64,000 nucleotides of DNA from JAJCZZ01 sp964569085 (lineage in GTDB: Bacteria > Gemmatimonadota > Gemmatimonadetes > Longimicrobiales > Gaopeijiaceae): positions 1 through 64,000 of the forward strand of contig CAZMTA010000007.1 of assembly GCA_964569085.1 (NCBI GenBank). Reading direction: 5' to 3'. Under the pieces are notes generated by a model that was not told the origin of the DNA, ran no database searches, and was given only the letters and a program-made list of their open reading frames with translations. Shown here one piece after another: positions 56,443-64,000 of this stretch. Made by a program: the position numbers and the translations under genes. How positions within the stretch are numbered: the first letter of the stretch is position 1; each line of letters starts with the position of its first letter.

Positions 56443-57933
56443 GTGAGCGAAGAGGAACGCGCCTCCGAGGCGGCGGCCGAAGCGGCGGCCCGGGACGAGG
56501 CCGCGGCGGCCGCGCCCAAGCGTCGCCAGTTCGACCGGTCCATCGTGGACGGGCCCCTCCCGTCCGCGGTGTGGAAGCTGGCCTGGCCCACCATGCTCCA
56601 GAACGTGATCGGGGGGCTCCAGGGGCTGGTGGACCACATCATGGTCGGCCAGTACGTGGGCTTCACCGCCAACGCCGCCATCGGCGTGTCGTGGCAGATC
56701 TATCTGGTGGTGGTGGTCTTCATCTCCTCCCTCTTCACGGGGATGGGCGTCCTGGTGGCGCGCTTCACCGGGCGGAACGAGCCCGAGAAGGTGAACAAGA
56801 CCGTCTACCAGGCCTTCATCGCCGCGGTGGGGATGTCGGTGCTCTTCATGGCGCCCTTCGGCTACTTCGCGTCGCCGTGGCTCCTGGAGCTGGTGAACGC
56901 CGAGGCGGCGGTCCAGGCGGAGGCGCTGCCCTACCTGCGCATCATGTTCGTCTTCGCCTTCGGCAACCTGATGTTCTTCATGCTGAGCGGCGCGCTGCGC
57001 TCGGCGGGGGACGCGCAGACGCCCCTCCGACTGGGCGTGGCGATGACGATCCTGAACATCGTCCTCAACGTGGTCCTCATCGCCGGGCTCGGCCCCATCC
57101 CGGCCTTCGGCACGACCGGCGCGGCCATGGGGAGCGTGGCCTCCGGCTGGATCGTGGGCTTCTACGCCATCTGGCGGCTCTGGGGCGGGGGCTGGGTGGT
57201 CGTGTTCGAGAAGGGCATGCGATGGCTCCCGGACCTCGCCGTCATCAAGGAGCTCTTCCGCTTCGGGCTCCCCACGGGGATCCAGGGCGTGGCCATGAAC
57301 TTCGCCGGCGTGCTCCTCCTCCGCTTCATCGGCTCGCTACCCCAGAGCGCCGAGGCCCAGGCCGTCTACTCGGTGAGCTACACCCAGCTCTTCAGCTTCA
57401 TCACCTGGACGTCGGTGGGGCTGCTGGGCGCCACGGCCGCCGTGGCGGGGCAGAACCTGGGGGCGGAGCAGCCCGACCGCTCGGAGAAGGCTCCCCGCAC
57501 CGCGGCCCGGATCGGCATCGCCGTGGCCCTCTTCGTGGGCACCTTCTTCGTCCTCCTCCCCCGGGAGCTCCTGGGGCTGTTCGGGATGGAGAACCCCGTG
57601 GTCCTGGACCTGGGCGCCGAGCTCCTCCGCTACCTGAGCGTGTCGGGGCTCTTCGTGACCGTGGCGCTCACGTACACCGGCGCGCTCCAGGGAACGGGGG
57701 ACACCAAGAGCCCCCTCTACATCTCCATCGTCAGCCAGATCGTGGTGCCCCTGGGCATGTGCTGGGCGATCCAGACCTTCGGCACGCTGCAGCCCCACCA
57801 CATCTGGCTGGCCATCGTCCTGGGCCACGTCACCCGGGCGGCGCTGAGCGTGATCGTCTTCCAGCGCGGGAAGTGGAAGGAGATCGAGGTGGACATCCGG
57901 GCCCGGAAGGGGCAGGGGAAGGCGAGGGCGTAG
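56443..57933 (+). CDS. MATE-family multidrug/toxin efflux transporter
   Basis: The 496-residue protein has about twelve membrane helices in two homologous halves: WKLAWPTMLQNVIGGLQGLVDHIMVGQ opens the first and FRFGLPTGIQGVAMNFAGVLLLRFIG opens the second. FTGRNEPEKVNKTVYQAF, GALRSAGDAQTPLRLG and ALQGTGDTKSPLYISI are the internal family blocks. The N-terminus (residues 1-35) is an acidic, Ala-rich cytoplasmic tail not usual in NorM. It starts from a GTG at 56443. It would export organic cations or metabolites using a sodium or proton gradient. Confidence 0.92.
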   Translation: MSEEERASEAAAEAAARDEAAAAAPKRRQFDRSIVDGPLPSAVWKLAWPTMLQNVIGGLQGLVDHIMVGQYVGFTANAAIGVSWQIYLVVVVFISSLFTGMGVLVARFTGRNEPEKVNKTVYQAFIAAVGMSVLFMAPFGYFASPWLLELVNAEAAVQAEALPYLRIMFVFAFGNLMFFMLSGALRSAGDAQTPLRLGVAMTILNIVLNVVLIAGLGPIPAFGTTGAAMGSVASGWIVGFYAIWRLWGGGWVVVFEKGMRWLPDLAVIKELFRFGLPTGIQGVAMNFAGVLLLRFIGSLPQSAEAQAVYSVSYTQLFSFITWTSVGLLGATAAVAGQNLGAEQPDRSEKAPRTAARIGIAVALFVGTFFVLLPRELLGLFGMENPVVLDLGAELLRYLSVSGLFVTVALTYTGALQGTGDTKSPLYISIVSQIVVPLGMCWAIQTFGTLQPHHIWLAIVLGHVTRAALSVIVFQRGKWKEIEVDIRARKGQGKARA

Positions 57934-58410
57934 GCGGCGAGTCCCGGCGGCGAGTCCCGGCGGCGGGCCGGGCGCCGGGGACGCCGGTTGGCCGGTGGCG
58001 GGCGGTGGGCGGCGGCGACGAGGGGGGTGGCGGCGGTGGGCGGCGCCGACCCGGTTCCGCGACACCATTGCCCGCCCTACGCGACGGTGGCGCATCGACC
58101 GTCACCATCCGGGTGGATGTGGCATCATTCCTGGGCGCAGGGGACGCGTGGCGCGCAGACCGCCATCATCCAGGTGGATGTGACATCGTTCCCGGGCGCG
58201 CCCGACGGGGGCGCGNNNNNNNNNNNNNNNNNNNNNNNNNNNNNNNNNNNNNNNNNNNNNNNNNNNNNNNNNNNNNNNNNNNNNNNNNNNNNNNNNNNNN
58301 NNNNNNNNNNNNNNNGGGCGCGCCCGACGGGGGCGCGTTGACCGAGGGGCCTTTGCCCCGCGGTCCCGGGGGAGAGCGCTCGCGTAGGGACGGCGGACCG
58401 CCGCCTCGTC
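57934..58410. repeat. Non-coding region with ~60-bp tandem repeats and an assembly gap
   Basis: No gene is seen between the MATE and symporter stops. A 14-base direct repeat (GGCGGCGAGTCCCG, twice) lies at 57933-57962. From about 58050 there are degenerate units with exact 60/61-base spacing: GACGGTGGCGCATCGACCG at 58083, GACGCGTGGCGCGCAGACCG at 58143 and GACGGGGGCGCG at 58204. Units one and two both contain CATCC-(4)-GGATG, a small hairpin whose loop differs (GGGT, AGGT), followed by GTGRCATCRTTCC. A shorter upstream copy ends at GACACCATTGCCC (58060). The gap 58216-58315 interrupts the third unit, which resumes as GCGTTGACCG. Confidence 0.7.
58216..58315. other. Assembly gap (100 N) within the tandem repeats
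   Basis: Exactly 100 N. The 22 bases before it (GGGCGCGCCCGACGGGGGCG plus CG) are identical to the 22 bases after it. Either the contigs overlap and the gap is false, or more repeat units are missing. Collapse of tandem repeats during assembly would explain either. Confidence 0.85.
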
Positions 58411-59628
58411 TCAGGCCCTCGCCGGCTCCTCCGTCAGCACCGCCGCCACGGCCAGGTCCGCCGTCACGTTGGAGGCGGTGATGAACATGTCCGGGACGAC
58501 GTCCAGCGCGATGAGGATCCCGATGCCCTCCAGGGGGAGCCCGAACGCCTGGTAGAGGGGCGCCATGACGAAGAGGCCGCCGCTGGGGATCCCCGGCGAG
58601 TAGAAGGAGAGCGCGGCGAGCCCGGCCACCAGCGTGGCCGCCTCCACCAGGCCCAGCTCGACCCCGAAGAGCCCGGCCACGAAGAAGGTCCCGGTGACCC
58701 GCACCACCGGCGAGGCGTACTTGAAGACCGAGACGGCCGTGGGGAGGACGAGGCCCGCCACCGGCGCCGGGATCCGGAGCGTCTTCTCCGCCTCCTCCAG
58801 GAGGACGGGGAGGGTGGCCAGGGAGGACCGGGTGCTGAAGCCCACCGCCTGGGGCGGGGCCGCCGCGCGGGCGAACGCGCGCACGCCGAAGGGGCTCCGG
58901 AGCGCCACCAGGGGATAGAGGAGCAGCGTGGCCACCACCACCAGGCCGCACGCGGTGATCAGGAAGCCGGCCACGGCCGCCACGATGGCCGGGCCCGTCT
59001 CGAAGGCCAGCCCGAGGGTGAGGGCGAAGACCCCCACCGGAGCCACGGCCAGGATCCACTCGATGATCACGAACATGGTGTCGGCCACCGCCTGGGCGCC
59101 GGCCAGGATCGTGGCGCGCGGGCCCTCGGCGATCCTGGTGGCGGCCAGCCCGAAGAGGGCGGTGAAGAGCACCAGGGGGAGGATGGCCCCCTCGGCCGCC
59201 GCCGCCACGGGGTTCGCCGGCAGCAGCCCGGTGATCCAGTCGCTGAACGGAGGGAGGGTGACGTCGGTGGAGGCGGCCTGGAGCGTGAGCTCGGAGGTCG
59301 CCGCCGCCGTCCCGCCCAGGAGCGCCAGGAGGGGCGGCGCCAGCAGCCCCCCGATGGCGGCGGACAGCGTCACCAGCCCCACGAACCACGCCAGGGTGCG
59401 GCCGCCCAGTCGCACGGCCGCCCCGGAGCCGGCCGAGACGATTCCCACCAGGAGGAGCGACACCAGGAGGGGGATCACGGTCATCCGGATGGCGTTCACC
59501 CAGAGGGCGCCCACGGGCTCGATCCACCCCACGACGGTGGCGGCCCAGCCGGCCTCCGTTCCGGCGAGGACGAGGCCGAGGGCGAGGCCGGCCACGAGGC
59601 CGGTGAGGACGCGGGCGGCGAGGGACAT
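58411..59628 (-). CDS. Dicarboxylate/amino acid:cation symporter (DAACS family)
   Basis: The 405-residue protein is a GltP/DctA-type symporter. It opens with about six helices including GALWVNAIRMTVIPLLVSLLLVG. QAVGFSTRSSLATLPVLLEEAEKTL holds the serine-rich hairpin 1 (residues about 262-286), then PTAVSVFKYASPVVRVTG, and hairpin 2 SFYSPGIPSGGLFV. ALDVVPDMFITASNVTADL has the conserved D..R/N positions of substrate-binding helix 8. The usual NMDG motif of helix 7 reads PTAVSVFKYA, a departure that may affect cation coupling. Substrates would be aspartate, glutamate or C4-dicarboxylates. Confidence 0.87.
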   Translation of the reverse strand: MSLAARVLTGLVAGLALGLVLAGTEAGWAATVVGWIEPVGALWVNAIRMTVIPLLVSLLLVGIVSAGSGAAVRLGGRTLAWFVGLVTLSAAIGGLLAPPLLALLGGTAAATSELTLQAASTDVTLPPFSDWITGLLPANPVAAAAEGAILPLVLFTALFGLAATRIAEGPRATILAGAQAVADTMFVIIEWILAVAPVGVFALTLGLAFETGPAIVAAVAGFLITACGLVVVATLLLYPLVALRSPFGVRAFARAAAPPQAVGFSTRSSLATLPVLLEEAEKTLRIPAPVAGLVLPTAVSVFKYASPVVRVTGTFFVAGLFGVELGLVEAATLVAGLAALSFYSPGIPSGGLFVMAPLYQAFGLPLEGIGILIALDVVPDMFITASNVTADLAVAAVLTEEPARA

Positions 59629-59799
59629 GGCCTTCCGGGGCAGGGGGACTCGGGGCGAACGACGGTGATTGTAAGGGCCCGGCCCGGCCGCCGCCCCCGC
59701 CGGGAAGAAATCCGTGGCGGGCGTGGCGGGTCGGGCCTAGCTTGGCCGCTGGGCCTGGAGGGCCGCTCCGGGCCGAGGACCGTCACCGGGAGGGGTGCG

Positions 59800-60912
59800 A
59801 TGGGCGTGCGGCTGCTGGTGGGCACCCGTAAGGGGCTCTTCGTCTTCACGAGCGACGACGGACGGGAGACGTGGGAGGTCGAGGGCCCCCACTTCCCGGG
59901 CTGGGAGATCATGCACGCCAAGGGGTCTCCCGCCGACCCCGACCGGATCTGGGCGTCCCAGTGGACCGACTGGCACGGCCAGGTCCTGCAGCGCTCCGAC
60001 GACGGGGGGCGGAGCTGGGAGCCGGTCGGGAACGAGTTCGCCTACCGCGGCGAGACCGGCACGCATCAGTGGTACGACGGCACCCCCCACCCGTGGGACT
60101 TCAAGCGCGTCTGGCACCTGGAGCCCTCGCACCACGACCCGGACGTGGTCTTCGCCGGCGTCGAGGACGCGGCGCTCTTCCGCTCGGACGACGGCGGCGC
60201 CACCTGGGGGGAGCTCGAGGGGCTCCGCACCCACTCGACCGGCGATCGCTGGATGCCGGGGGCCGGGGGCCTGTGCCTCCACACCATCCTCATCGACCCC
60301 TCCGACGCCGACCGCATGTACGTGGCCATCTCCGCCGCCGGGGCCTTCCGCACCGAGGACGGGGGGAAGACGTGGGCCGTGGCCACGGGCGGGCTCCACT
60401 CCGAGTACATGCCGGACCCGGAGGCCGAGGTGGGCCACTGCGTCCACCGCCTGGCCATGCACCCCTCCCGCCCCCGCACCCTCTTCATGCAGAAGCACTG
60501 GGACGTGTGCCGCAGCGACGACGGCGGCGACACGTGGACCGAGGTCAGCGGCAACCTCCCTTCGGACTTCGGCTTCCCCATCCTCGTGCATCCCCACGAG
60601 CCGGAGACCATCTACGTCATTCCCCTGAAGAGCGACCTGGAGCGGTACCCGCCGGAAGGGAAGCTCCAGGTCTGGCGGAGCCGCACCGGAGGGAACGAGT
60701 GGGAGCCCCTGGCCGACGGCCTGCCCCAGGAGCTCTGCCACACCAACGTGCTCCGGGACGCCATGGACATCGACGACCTCCACCCGTGCGGGCTCTACTT
60801 CGGCACCACGGGCGGGCACCTCTACGCCTCCTCCGACGAAGGCGACGGCTGGCGGGTCGTGGCCGACCACCTCCCCCGCATCCAGTCGGTGGAGGTCCAG
60901 AGGCTCCCGTGA
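59800..60912 (+). CDS. BNR/sialidase-like beta-propeller protein
   Basis: The 370-residue protein consists of BNR-type repeats. The Asp-box pattern S-x-D-x-G-x-x-W recurs as SDDGRETWEV (near residue 21), SDDGGRSWEPV (near 67), SDDGGATWGEL (near 130), TEDGGKTWAVA (near 186) and SDDGGDTWTEV (near 238), with a later variant GGNEWEPL. No signal peptide is seen, so it is probably cytoplasmic, unlike true sialidases; the catalytic Arg triad of sialidases is not evident. It is followed, with a GTGA overlap, by a MoaD/ThiS-like small protein. The function is unknown. Confidence 0.85.
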   Translation: MGVRLLVGTRKGLFVFTSDDGRETWEVEGPHFPGWEIMHAKGSPADPDRIWASQWTDWHGQVLQRSDDGGRSWEPVGNEFAYRGETGTHQWYDGTPHPWDFKRVWHLEPSHHDPDVVFAGVEDAALFRSDDGGATWGELEGLRTHSTGDRWMPGAGGLCLHTILIDPSDADRMYVAISAAGAFRTEDGGKTWAVATGGLHSEYMPDPEAEVGHCVHRLAMHPSRPRTLFMQKHWDVCRSDDGGDTWTEVSGNLPSDFGFPILVHPHEPETIYVIPLKSDLERYPPEGKLQVWRSRTGGNEWEPLADGLPQELCHTNVLRDAMDIDDLHPCGLYFGTTGGHLYASSDEGDGWRVVADHLPRIQSVEVQRLP

Positions 60913-61256
60913 GCGCGGCGGGCGCGGGGGCGGCCCCCGGCGGAGCGGGGCGGGTGCGGGTCCACCTTCCCGGCCACCTGCGGGAGCTGGCGGGGACGGG
61001 AGGGCCGGAGGTGGCGGTGTCGCCGGCCGCCGGATCGGAGGCCACCCTGGCGGCGGTCCTGGACGCCCTGGAGGCACGCTACCCGGTGCTGCGGGGCACC
61101 ATCCGGGACCCGGGCTCGGGGGAGCGCCGGGCCTACATGCGCTACTTCGCCTGCGGCGAGGACCTCTCGCTGCGGGATCCGGGCGAGGCGCTCCCCGGGC
61201 CGGTGGCCGCCGGGGAGGAGCCGCTCCGGGTGGTGGGGGCGATCGCCGGAGGGTAG
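60909..61256 (+). CDS. MoaD/ThiS-like ubiquitin-fold protein
   Basis: The 115-residue protein has the beta-grasp sulfur-carrier pattern: VRVHLPGHLRELAG, then ATLAAVLDALEARYPVLRGTI and EDLSLRDPGEALPGPVAAGEEPLRVVGAIAGG. It ends in Gly-Gly (residues 114-115), the site that is adenylated and thiocarboxylated in MoaD and ThiS. There is an unusual N-terminal extension (about residues 1-17, Ala/Gly-rich). The GTG at 60909 overlaps the stop of the BNR gene. No moeB/thiF activating enzyme or molybdenum-cofactor genes are nearby, so a molybdopterin role is not assumed. Confidence 0.85.
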   Translation: MSAAGAGAAPGGAGRVRVHLPGHLRELAGTGGPEVAVSPAAGSEATLAAVLDALEARYPVLRGTIRDPGSGERRAYMRYFACGEDLSLRDPGEALPGPVAAGEEPLRVVGAIAGG

Positions 61257-61375
61257 GGCGCCCGCGGGGCCCGGTGGCACGGCGAAAGGCCGGACGCGGC
61301 ATTGGCCTGACCCGCCCTCCTTCTCATCTTCCGGACCCACCCCACCGAGAGCCCGAGCCGGCGAGGAAGGAGCCC

Positions 61376-61837
61376 ATGGCGAAGAAGAGCTACTGGCTGA
61401 TGAAGTCCGAGGAGGACGTCTACTCCATCGACGACCTGGAGCGGGACGGCTCCACCTGCTGGGAGGGGGTCCGGAACTACGAGGCCCGGAACAACATGCA
61501 GGAGATGAAGGAGGGGGACCTGGTCCTCTACTACCACTCCAACGCCAAGCCGTCGGGCGTGGTGGGCATCGCCCGCGTCTCCCGGGAGGCCTACCCGGAC
61601 CACTACGCCTTCGACCCCGACTCCGGCTACCACCACGAGAAGTCCGATCCCGACGACCCCACCTGGTACATGGTGGACATCGAGTTCGTGGAGAAGTTCC
61701 CGGAGCGGGTGCCCCTGGCCGACGTGAAGGACGAGGACGCCCTCCAGGACATGGAGCTGGTGCGCCGGATGCGCCTCTCGGTCCAGTCGGTGAAGAAGGA
61801 GGAGTTCGAGCGCGTGAAGGAGATGGGCGGGCTCTAG
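61376..61837 (+). CDS. EVE-domain protein
   Basis: The 153-residue protein is a single EVE domain, a PUA-like fold that reads modified bases. It shows SYWLMKSEEDVYSIDDLERDGSTCWEGVRNYEARNNMQEMKEGDLVLYYHSNAKPSGVVGIARVSREAYPD (residues about 5-75), with the conserved WLMKSEP-like opening and the aromatic cage residues, and DPTWYMVDIEFVEKF. It starts at ATG 61376 after a GAAGGAG site. Such proteins are broadly distributed; the ligand is presumed to be a modified nucleobase. Confidence 0.93.
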   Translation: MAKKSYWLMKSEEDVYSIDDLERDGSTCWEGVRNYEARNNMQEMKEGDLVLYYHSNAKPSGVVGIARVSREAYPDHYAFDPDSGYHHEKSDPDDPTWYMVDIEFVEKFPERVPLADVKDEDALQDMELVRRMRLSVQSVKKEEFERVKEMGGL

Positions 61838-61882
61838 GAGCCCCTCCGTCCCTCGGCCGGGAGAACCGGTCCGGGCCCGGGG

Positions 61883-62428
61883 CTAGTCGAAGGGAGGCGC
61901 CGAGGGCGTGGACCCCTTCTCGCCGGGGGCCGTCTCACCCTGGGCGGTGCCGTGGGCCGCGCGGAGGAAGGCGGTCATGGCCACGGCGGCGAGGCCGTTC
62001 CCCAGGAGGATCTTCCCGTGTCCGATGACGTCGGCCGCGCCGGGCGCCACCACGAAGTTGAAGACCAGGAAGGCGGCCTCCAGGATGAGGAAGATGGCGA
62101 TGGCCGGCGCGACGAAGCTGCCGCCGGTGCGCTCCTCGAGGAAGCGGGCCATGCCGGCCGCCACGAAGCCGAGGATCCCGAAGCCCACGATGTGGACCAC
62201 GGTGAAGAGGGCCACCGCCGTGTAGTCGATGGCGTCCACCGCCTCGGCCTCGGCGCCGAAGAAGAGCACGCTGCCCAGTACGGACGGGGTGAAGAGGGGC
62301 CGGCCGGCCAGGACCTCGGCCACCAGGAAGAGGAGGGCCACGACCAGGCCGCCCACGGCGGCGGAATAGAAGGCCTCGTACGCGAGGTCTCCCTTGTTGG
62401 GGCTCGCGTGGTGCTGGTGGGACTCCAT
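61883..62428 (-). CDS. Small four-helix membrane protein of unknown function
   Basis: The 181-residue protein starts with a His-rich tail (MESHQHHASPNK) and has four hydrophobic helices. They are about residues 20-40 (VGGLVVALLFLVAEVLAG), 70-95 (AVALFTVVHIVGFGILGFVAAGM), 103-125 (FVAPAIAIFLILEAAFLVFNFVVA) and 135-155. A polar tail with TPSAPPFD follows. The helix-four phrase GKILLGNGLAAVAMTAFL and the His residues might bind a metal or haem, but no family is recognised. It is divergent from the FAD oxidoreductase gene. Confidence 0.7.
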   Translation of the reverse strand: MESHQHHASPNKGDLAYEAFYSAAVGGLVVALLFLVAEVLAGRPLFTPSVLGSVLFFGAEAEAVDAIDYTAVALFTVVHIVGFGILGFVAAGMARFLEERTGGSFVAPAIAIFLILEAAFLVFNFVVAPGAADVIGHGKILLGNGLAAVAMTAFLRAAHGTAQGETAPGEKGSTPSAPPFD

Positions 62429-62616
62429 GGGCGGACCTCCTTCGTTCCGGTGTGCGGTGACCCGGGGACCCGGCGTCCCGGTGGGTGTACCGTCGGGGGG
62501 AGGACGTGCTCGACCGAGTCCCGTCCCCCGACTTTCCTCCAATAGCGTGACGGAGGCCAGGTGTTCCGCCGAGCTGGACCTCGACCTTCGTCCGATCCCT
62601 CGAGACGCGATACCTC

Positions 62617-63491
62617 ATGACTCCAGACTCCACCCGGCGCGTGGTGCTGGTGGGCACGGGCCACGCCCACCTGGGGGTGCTGGACGCGTGGCGGGACCAG
62701 GGGCCGCCGCCGGGGGTGGAGCTCACCGTGCTGGTGGATCGGCCCCGCTGGGTCTATTCCGGGATGGTGCCCGGGGTCGTGGCCGGCGAGTACCGGGTCC
62801 GGGACGCCGAGGTGGACGTGGAGCCCCTGGTCCGGGCCGCGGGTGGGCGCCTGGTCCTGGCCCGCCTGGAGCGGGTGGACCCCTCGGGGCGCCGTCTCTT
62901 CCTCGAGGACGGCCGGATCCTGGCGTACCACGTCGCCAGCCTGGACATCGGCGCGGCGACGGCGGGCCTCGACGTGCCGGGCGTGCGGGACCACGCGGTC
63001 CCCACGAGACCGGTGGACCGGCTCCTGGAGGTGGGTGGCGTCGCGGCGCGGGACGGCGGCGCGCCCGCCGCGGTGGTGGGCGGAGGGGCGGCGGGCGTGG
63101 AGCTCGCGGCGGCGCTGGCCCACCGCACCGGCCTCGGGGCCACCCTCCTGGAGGCTGGCCCACGCCTCCTCCCGGAGCGGCGGCCCCGCGTGGGACGCAG
63201 GGTCCGTGAAGCGCTGGAGGCCCGGGGCGTGCGGGTCCTCACCGACGCGCTGGTCGAGTCGGTGGAGGCGGACGCGGTCCGGCTGGCCGACGGGACCCGG
63301 GTGGAGAGCGCCCTCACCGTCTGGGCCGCCGGCGCCGCGCCGCCGGCTCCGGTGGCGACCTCGCCCCTCCCCACGGACCGGGAGGGCTTCCTCCGGGTGC
63401 GGGGCACGCTCCAGGTGGCGGGCCACCCGGACCTGTTCGCCGCCGGGGACTGCGCGGCCCCGGAGGGTATGGAGCTCCCCCGGGCCGGGGT
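62617..63491 (+). CDS. FAD-dependent oxidoreductase of the SelD-associated type, truncated by gap
   Basis: The visible 291 residues begin RRVVLVGTGHAHLGVLDAW and continue with WVYSGMVPGVVAGEY, the opening of the pyridine-nucleotide-disulfide oxidoreductases often fused to, or encoded beside, selenophosphate synthetase. A second dinucleotide motif (AAVVGGGAAGVELAAALAH, about residues 150-168) and the flavin-binding end LFAAGDCAAPEG (about 274-285) are present. The gene runs into the gap at 63492, so the C-terminus is unknown and a fused SelD domain cannot be excluded. An NDH-2-like dehydrogenase is the alternative. Confidence 0.82.
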
Positions 63492-63591
63492 NNNNNNNNN
63501 NNNNNNNNNNNNNNNNNNNNNNNNNNNNNNNNNNNNNNNNNNNNNNNNNNNNNNNNNNNNNNNNNNNNNNNNNNNNNNNNNNNNNNNNNNN
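63492..63591. other. Assembly gap (100 N) between the FAD oxidoreductase and the flavodoxin
   Basis: Exactly 100 N. The flanks share no overlap. The 3' end of one gene and the 3' end of the opposite-strand flavodoxin gene lie inside it, so several hundred bases are probably missing. Confidence 0.85.
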
Positions 63592-63722
63592 GGCGCGGTC
63601 TCCTCGACCTTCCGGAGGCGCACCTCGGCGCCTGCTTCGCGGGCGGCCTCGGCGGCGGTGCGGGCCATCTCGTAGTTGGTCCCGTAGGTGCTGTAGTAGA
63701 CGACGGCGATCTTCGGCTTCAT
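63592..63722 (-). CDS. wrbA: WrbA-like flavodoxin/NAD(P)H:quinone oxidoreductase, N-terminal fragment
   Basis: The visible 43 residues, KIAVVYYSTYGTNYEMARTAAEAAREAGAEVRLRKVEETA after the start, are the first strand and FMN phosphate loop (YSTYGTNYxMA) of the WrbA family. The start is ATG 63722. The rest is lost in the gap at 63492-63591. WrbA enzymes reduce quinones by two electrons. Convergent with the FAD oxidoreductase. Confidence 0.82.
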
Positions 63723-63856
63723 GGCGGTCTCCCGGCTTCGGTCGTGCGGTACGGCGCGGTGGTCAGAGCGAGCAAGCGCCGTGCCGGGGCCGCTTGTGCC
63801 GGAGCCCCGCCCCCGCGTAGCGTGGGCCGCCCCGGTTCCCCGAGCCAAGAGCGACC

Positions 63857-64000
63857 ATGCGCCTCGTCTCCCTCCTCCCGTTCCGCCCCTCCCGTCCCGC
63901 GCCGCGCCGCCGAGCCCGCGCCGCGCTCGCCGGCCCGCTGGCCATGGCCCTCCTCCTGGGGTCGGCCGCCCCCGGCGCCGCACAGGAGTCCCGCACGCTG
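63857..64000 (+). CDS. Start of an exported protein, cut by the window end
   Basis: Only 48 codons are visible. They encode a basic N-terminus (MRLVSLLPFRPSRPAPRRRAR), a hydrophobic core (LAGPLAMALLLGSAAPG) and a likely signal-peptidase site AAQ, ending ESRTL at the window edge. That is a normal secretion signal; nothing can be said about the mature protein. A GAGCGACC sequence upstream of the ATG is a poor ribosome site. Confidence 0.6.
   Translation, partial: MRLVSLLPFRPSRPAPRRRARAALAGPLAMALLLGSAAPGAAQESRTL

Noticed and set aside
58050..58215. CRISPR array
   Set aside because: The ~60-base units diverge along their whole length, there is no separable constant repeat and variable spacer, and there are no cas genes.
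59800..60912. Exo-alpha-sialidase
   Set aside because: Asp-box repeats are present, but there is no signal peptide and no visible arginine triad; Asp boxes alone do not make a sialidase.
60909..61256. Molybdopterin synthase small subunit MoaD
   Set aside because: The fold and C-terminal GG fit, but there is no moaE, moeB or other cofactor gene nearby and it is coupled to a BNR protein, so only the fold is claimed.
61272..61320. Third locus of the 60-bp repeat (GGTGGCACGGCGAAAGG)
   Set aside because: Only the first ten bases match well and no second unit follows; too weak to claim.

Overview
The window is a high-GC (roughly 70%) bacterial metagenome-style scaffold with four runs of exactly 100 N (6471-6570, 48074-48173, 58216-58315, 63492-63591). 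An alternative complex III operon, many exported beta-barrel and metallohydrolase-type proteins, ATGA/GTGA-coupled operons and frequent GTG/TTG starts are compatible with a Gemmatimonadota-like organism. That placement is an inference from gene content, not something the sequence proves. No rRNA, tRNA, CRISPR array or insertion sequence was seen.

Layout. 1-4411 (+) is the 3' part of an alternative complex III operon (actB end, actC, actD, actE, actF), closed by a hairpin shared with the opposite strand. 4494-11595 (-) holds an orphan Cache sensor, a HisN/inositol-phosphatase, a GAF-GAF-GGDEF protein, trmJ-tatA, an acyl-CoA dehydrogenase and an eIF2B-like protein. 11699-16710 (+) is glycine cleavage (gcvH, full-length gcvP), a UPF0173 hydrolase and a lipoate ligase that could charge GcvH. 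16754-22496 (+) is a complete peptide/nickel-type ABC importer (binding lipoprotein, two permeases, two ATPases). 22699-29813 (+) carries an ExbB/TolQ channel, an Slt-type lytic transglycosylase, a cold-shock protein, polA and a small SnoaL-like lipoprotein.

30058-35127 (-) has an AbiEi/DUF559 protein and a translationally coupled trio: fatty acyl-CoA reductase, alkyl-DHAP synthase-like oxidase and a secreted creatininase-family protein. The first two look like an ether-lipid module. Then come ssb (+), a beta-barrel protein, a primary-type sigma factor and a DUF4126-like protein (-). 40103-46597 (-) is a tightly coupled run: outer-membrane POTRA/barrel protein, CDF transporter, methyltransferase, FAD oxidoreductase, SRPBCC protein and FabF-like ketosynthase. 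The last four may form a small biosynthetic cluster. 46737-50320 (+) holds malic enzyme (interrupted by a gap) and PEP carboxykinase.

50411-54771 (-) is a five-gene GntR(YtrA-type)/ABC operon with a clear inverted-repeat operator and two unrecognised membrane proteins that share a Cys-Gly-Ala-Cys motif. 54996-57933 (+) has a secreted M24 peptidase-family protein and a MATE transporter. 57934-58410 is non-coding and carries ~60-bp tandem repeats related to a second copy at 29925-30046. The right end has a dicarboxylate symporter (-), a BNR-repeat protein coupled to a MoaD-like ubiquitin-fold protein (+), an EVE protein, a small membrane protein, a SelD-type FAD oxidoreductase cut by a gap, the start of a WrbA-like flavodoxin and the start of a secreted protein.

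The most interesting signals are the acyl-reductase/AGPS operon, the ketosynthase-cyclase-oxidoreductase-methyltransferase run, the GntR/ABC operon with twin unknown proteins, the BNR-MoaD pair and the dispersed 60-bp repeat family. The first gap is almost certainly an assembly artefact, because its flanks share 55 identical bases.
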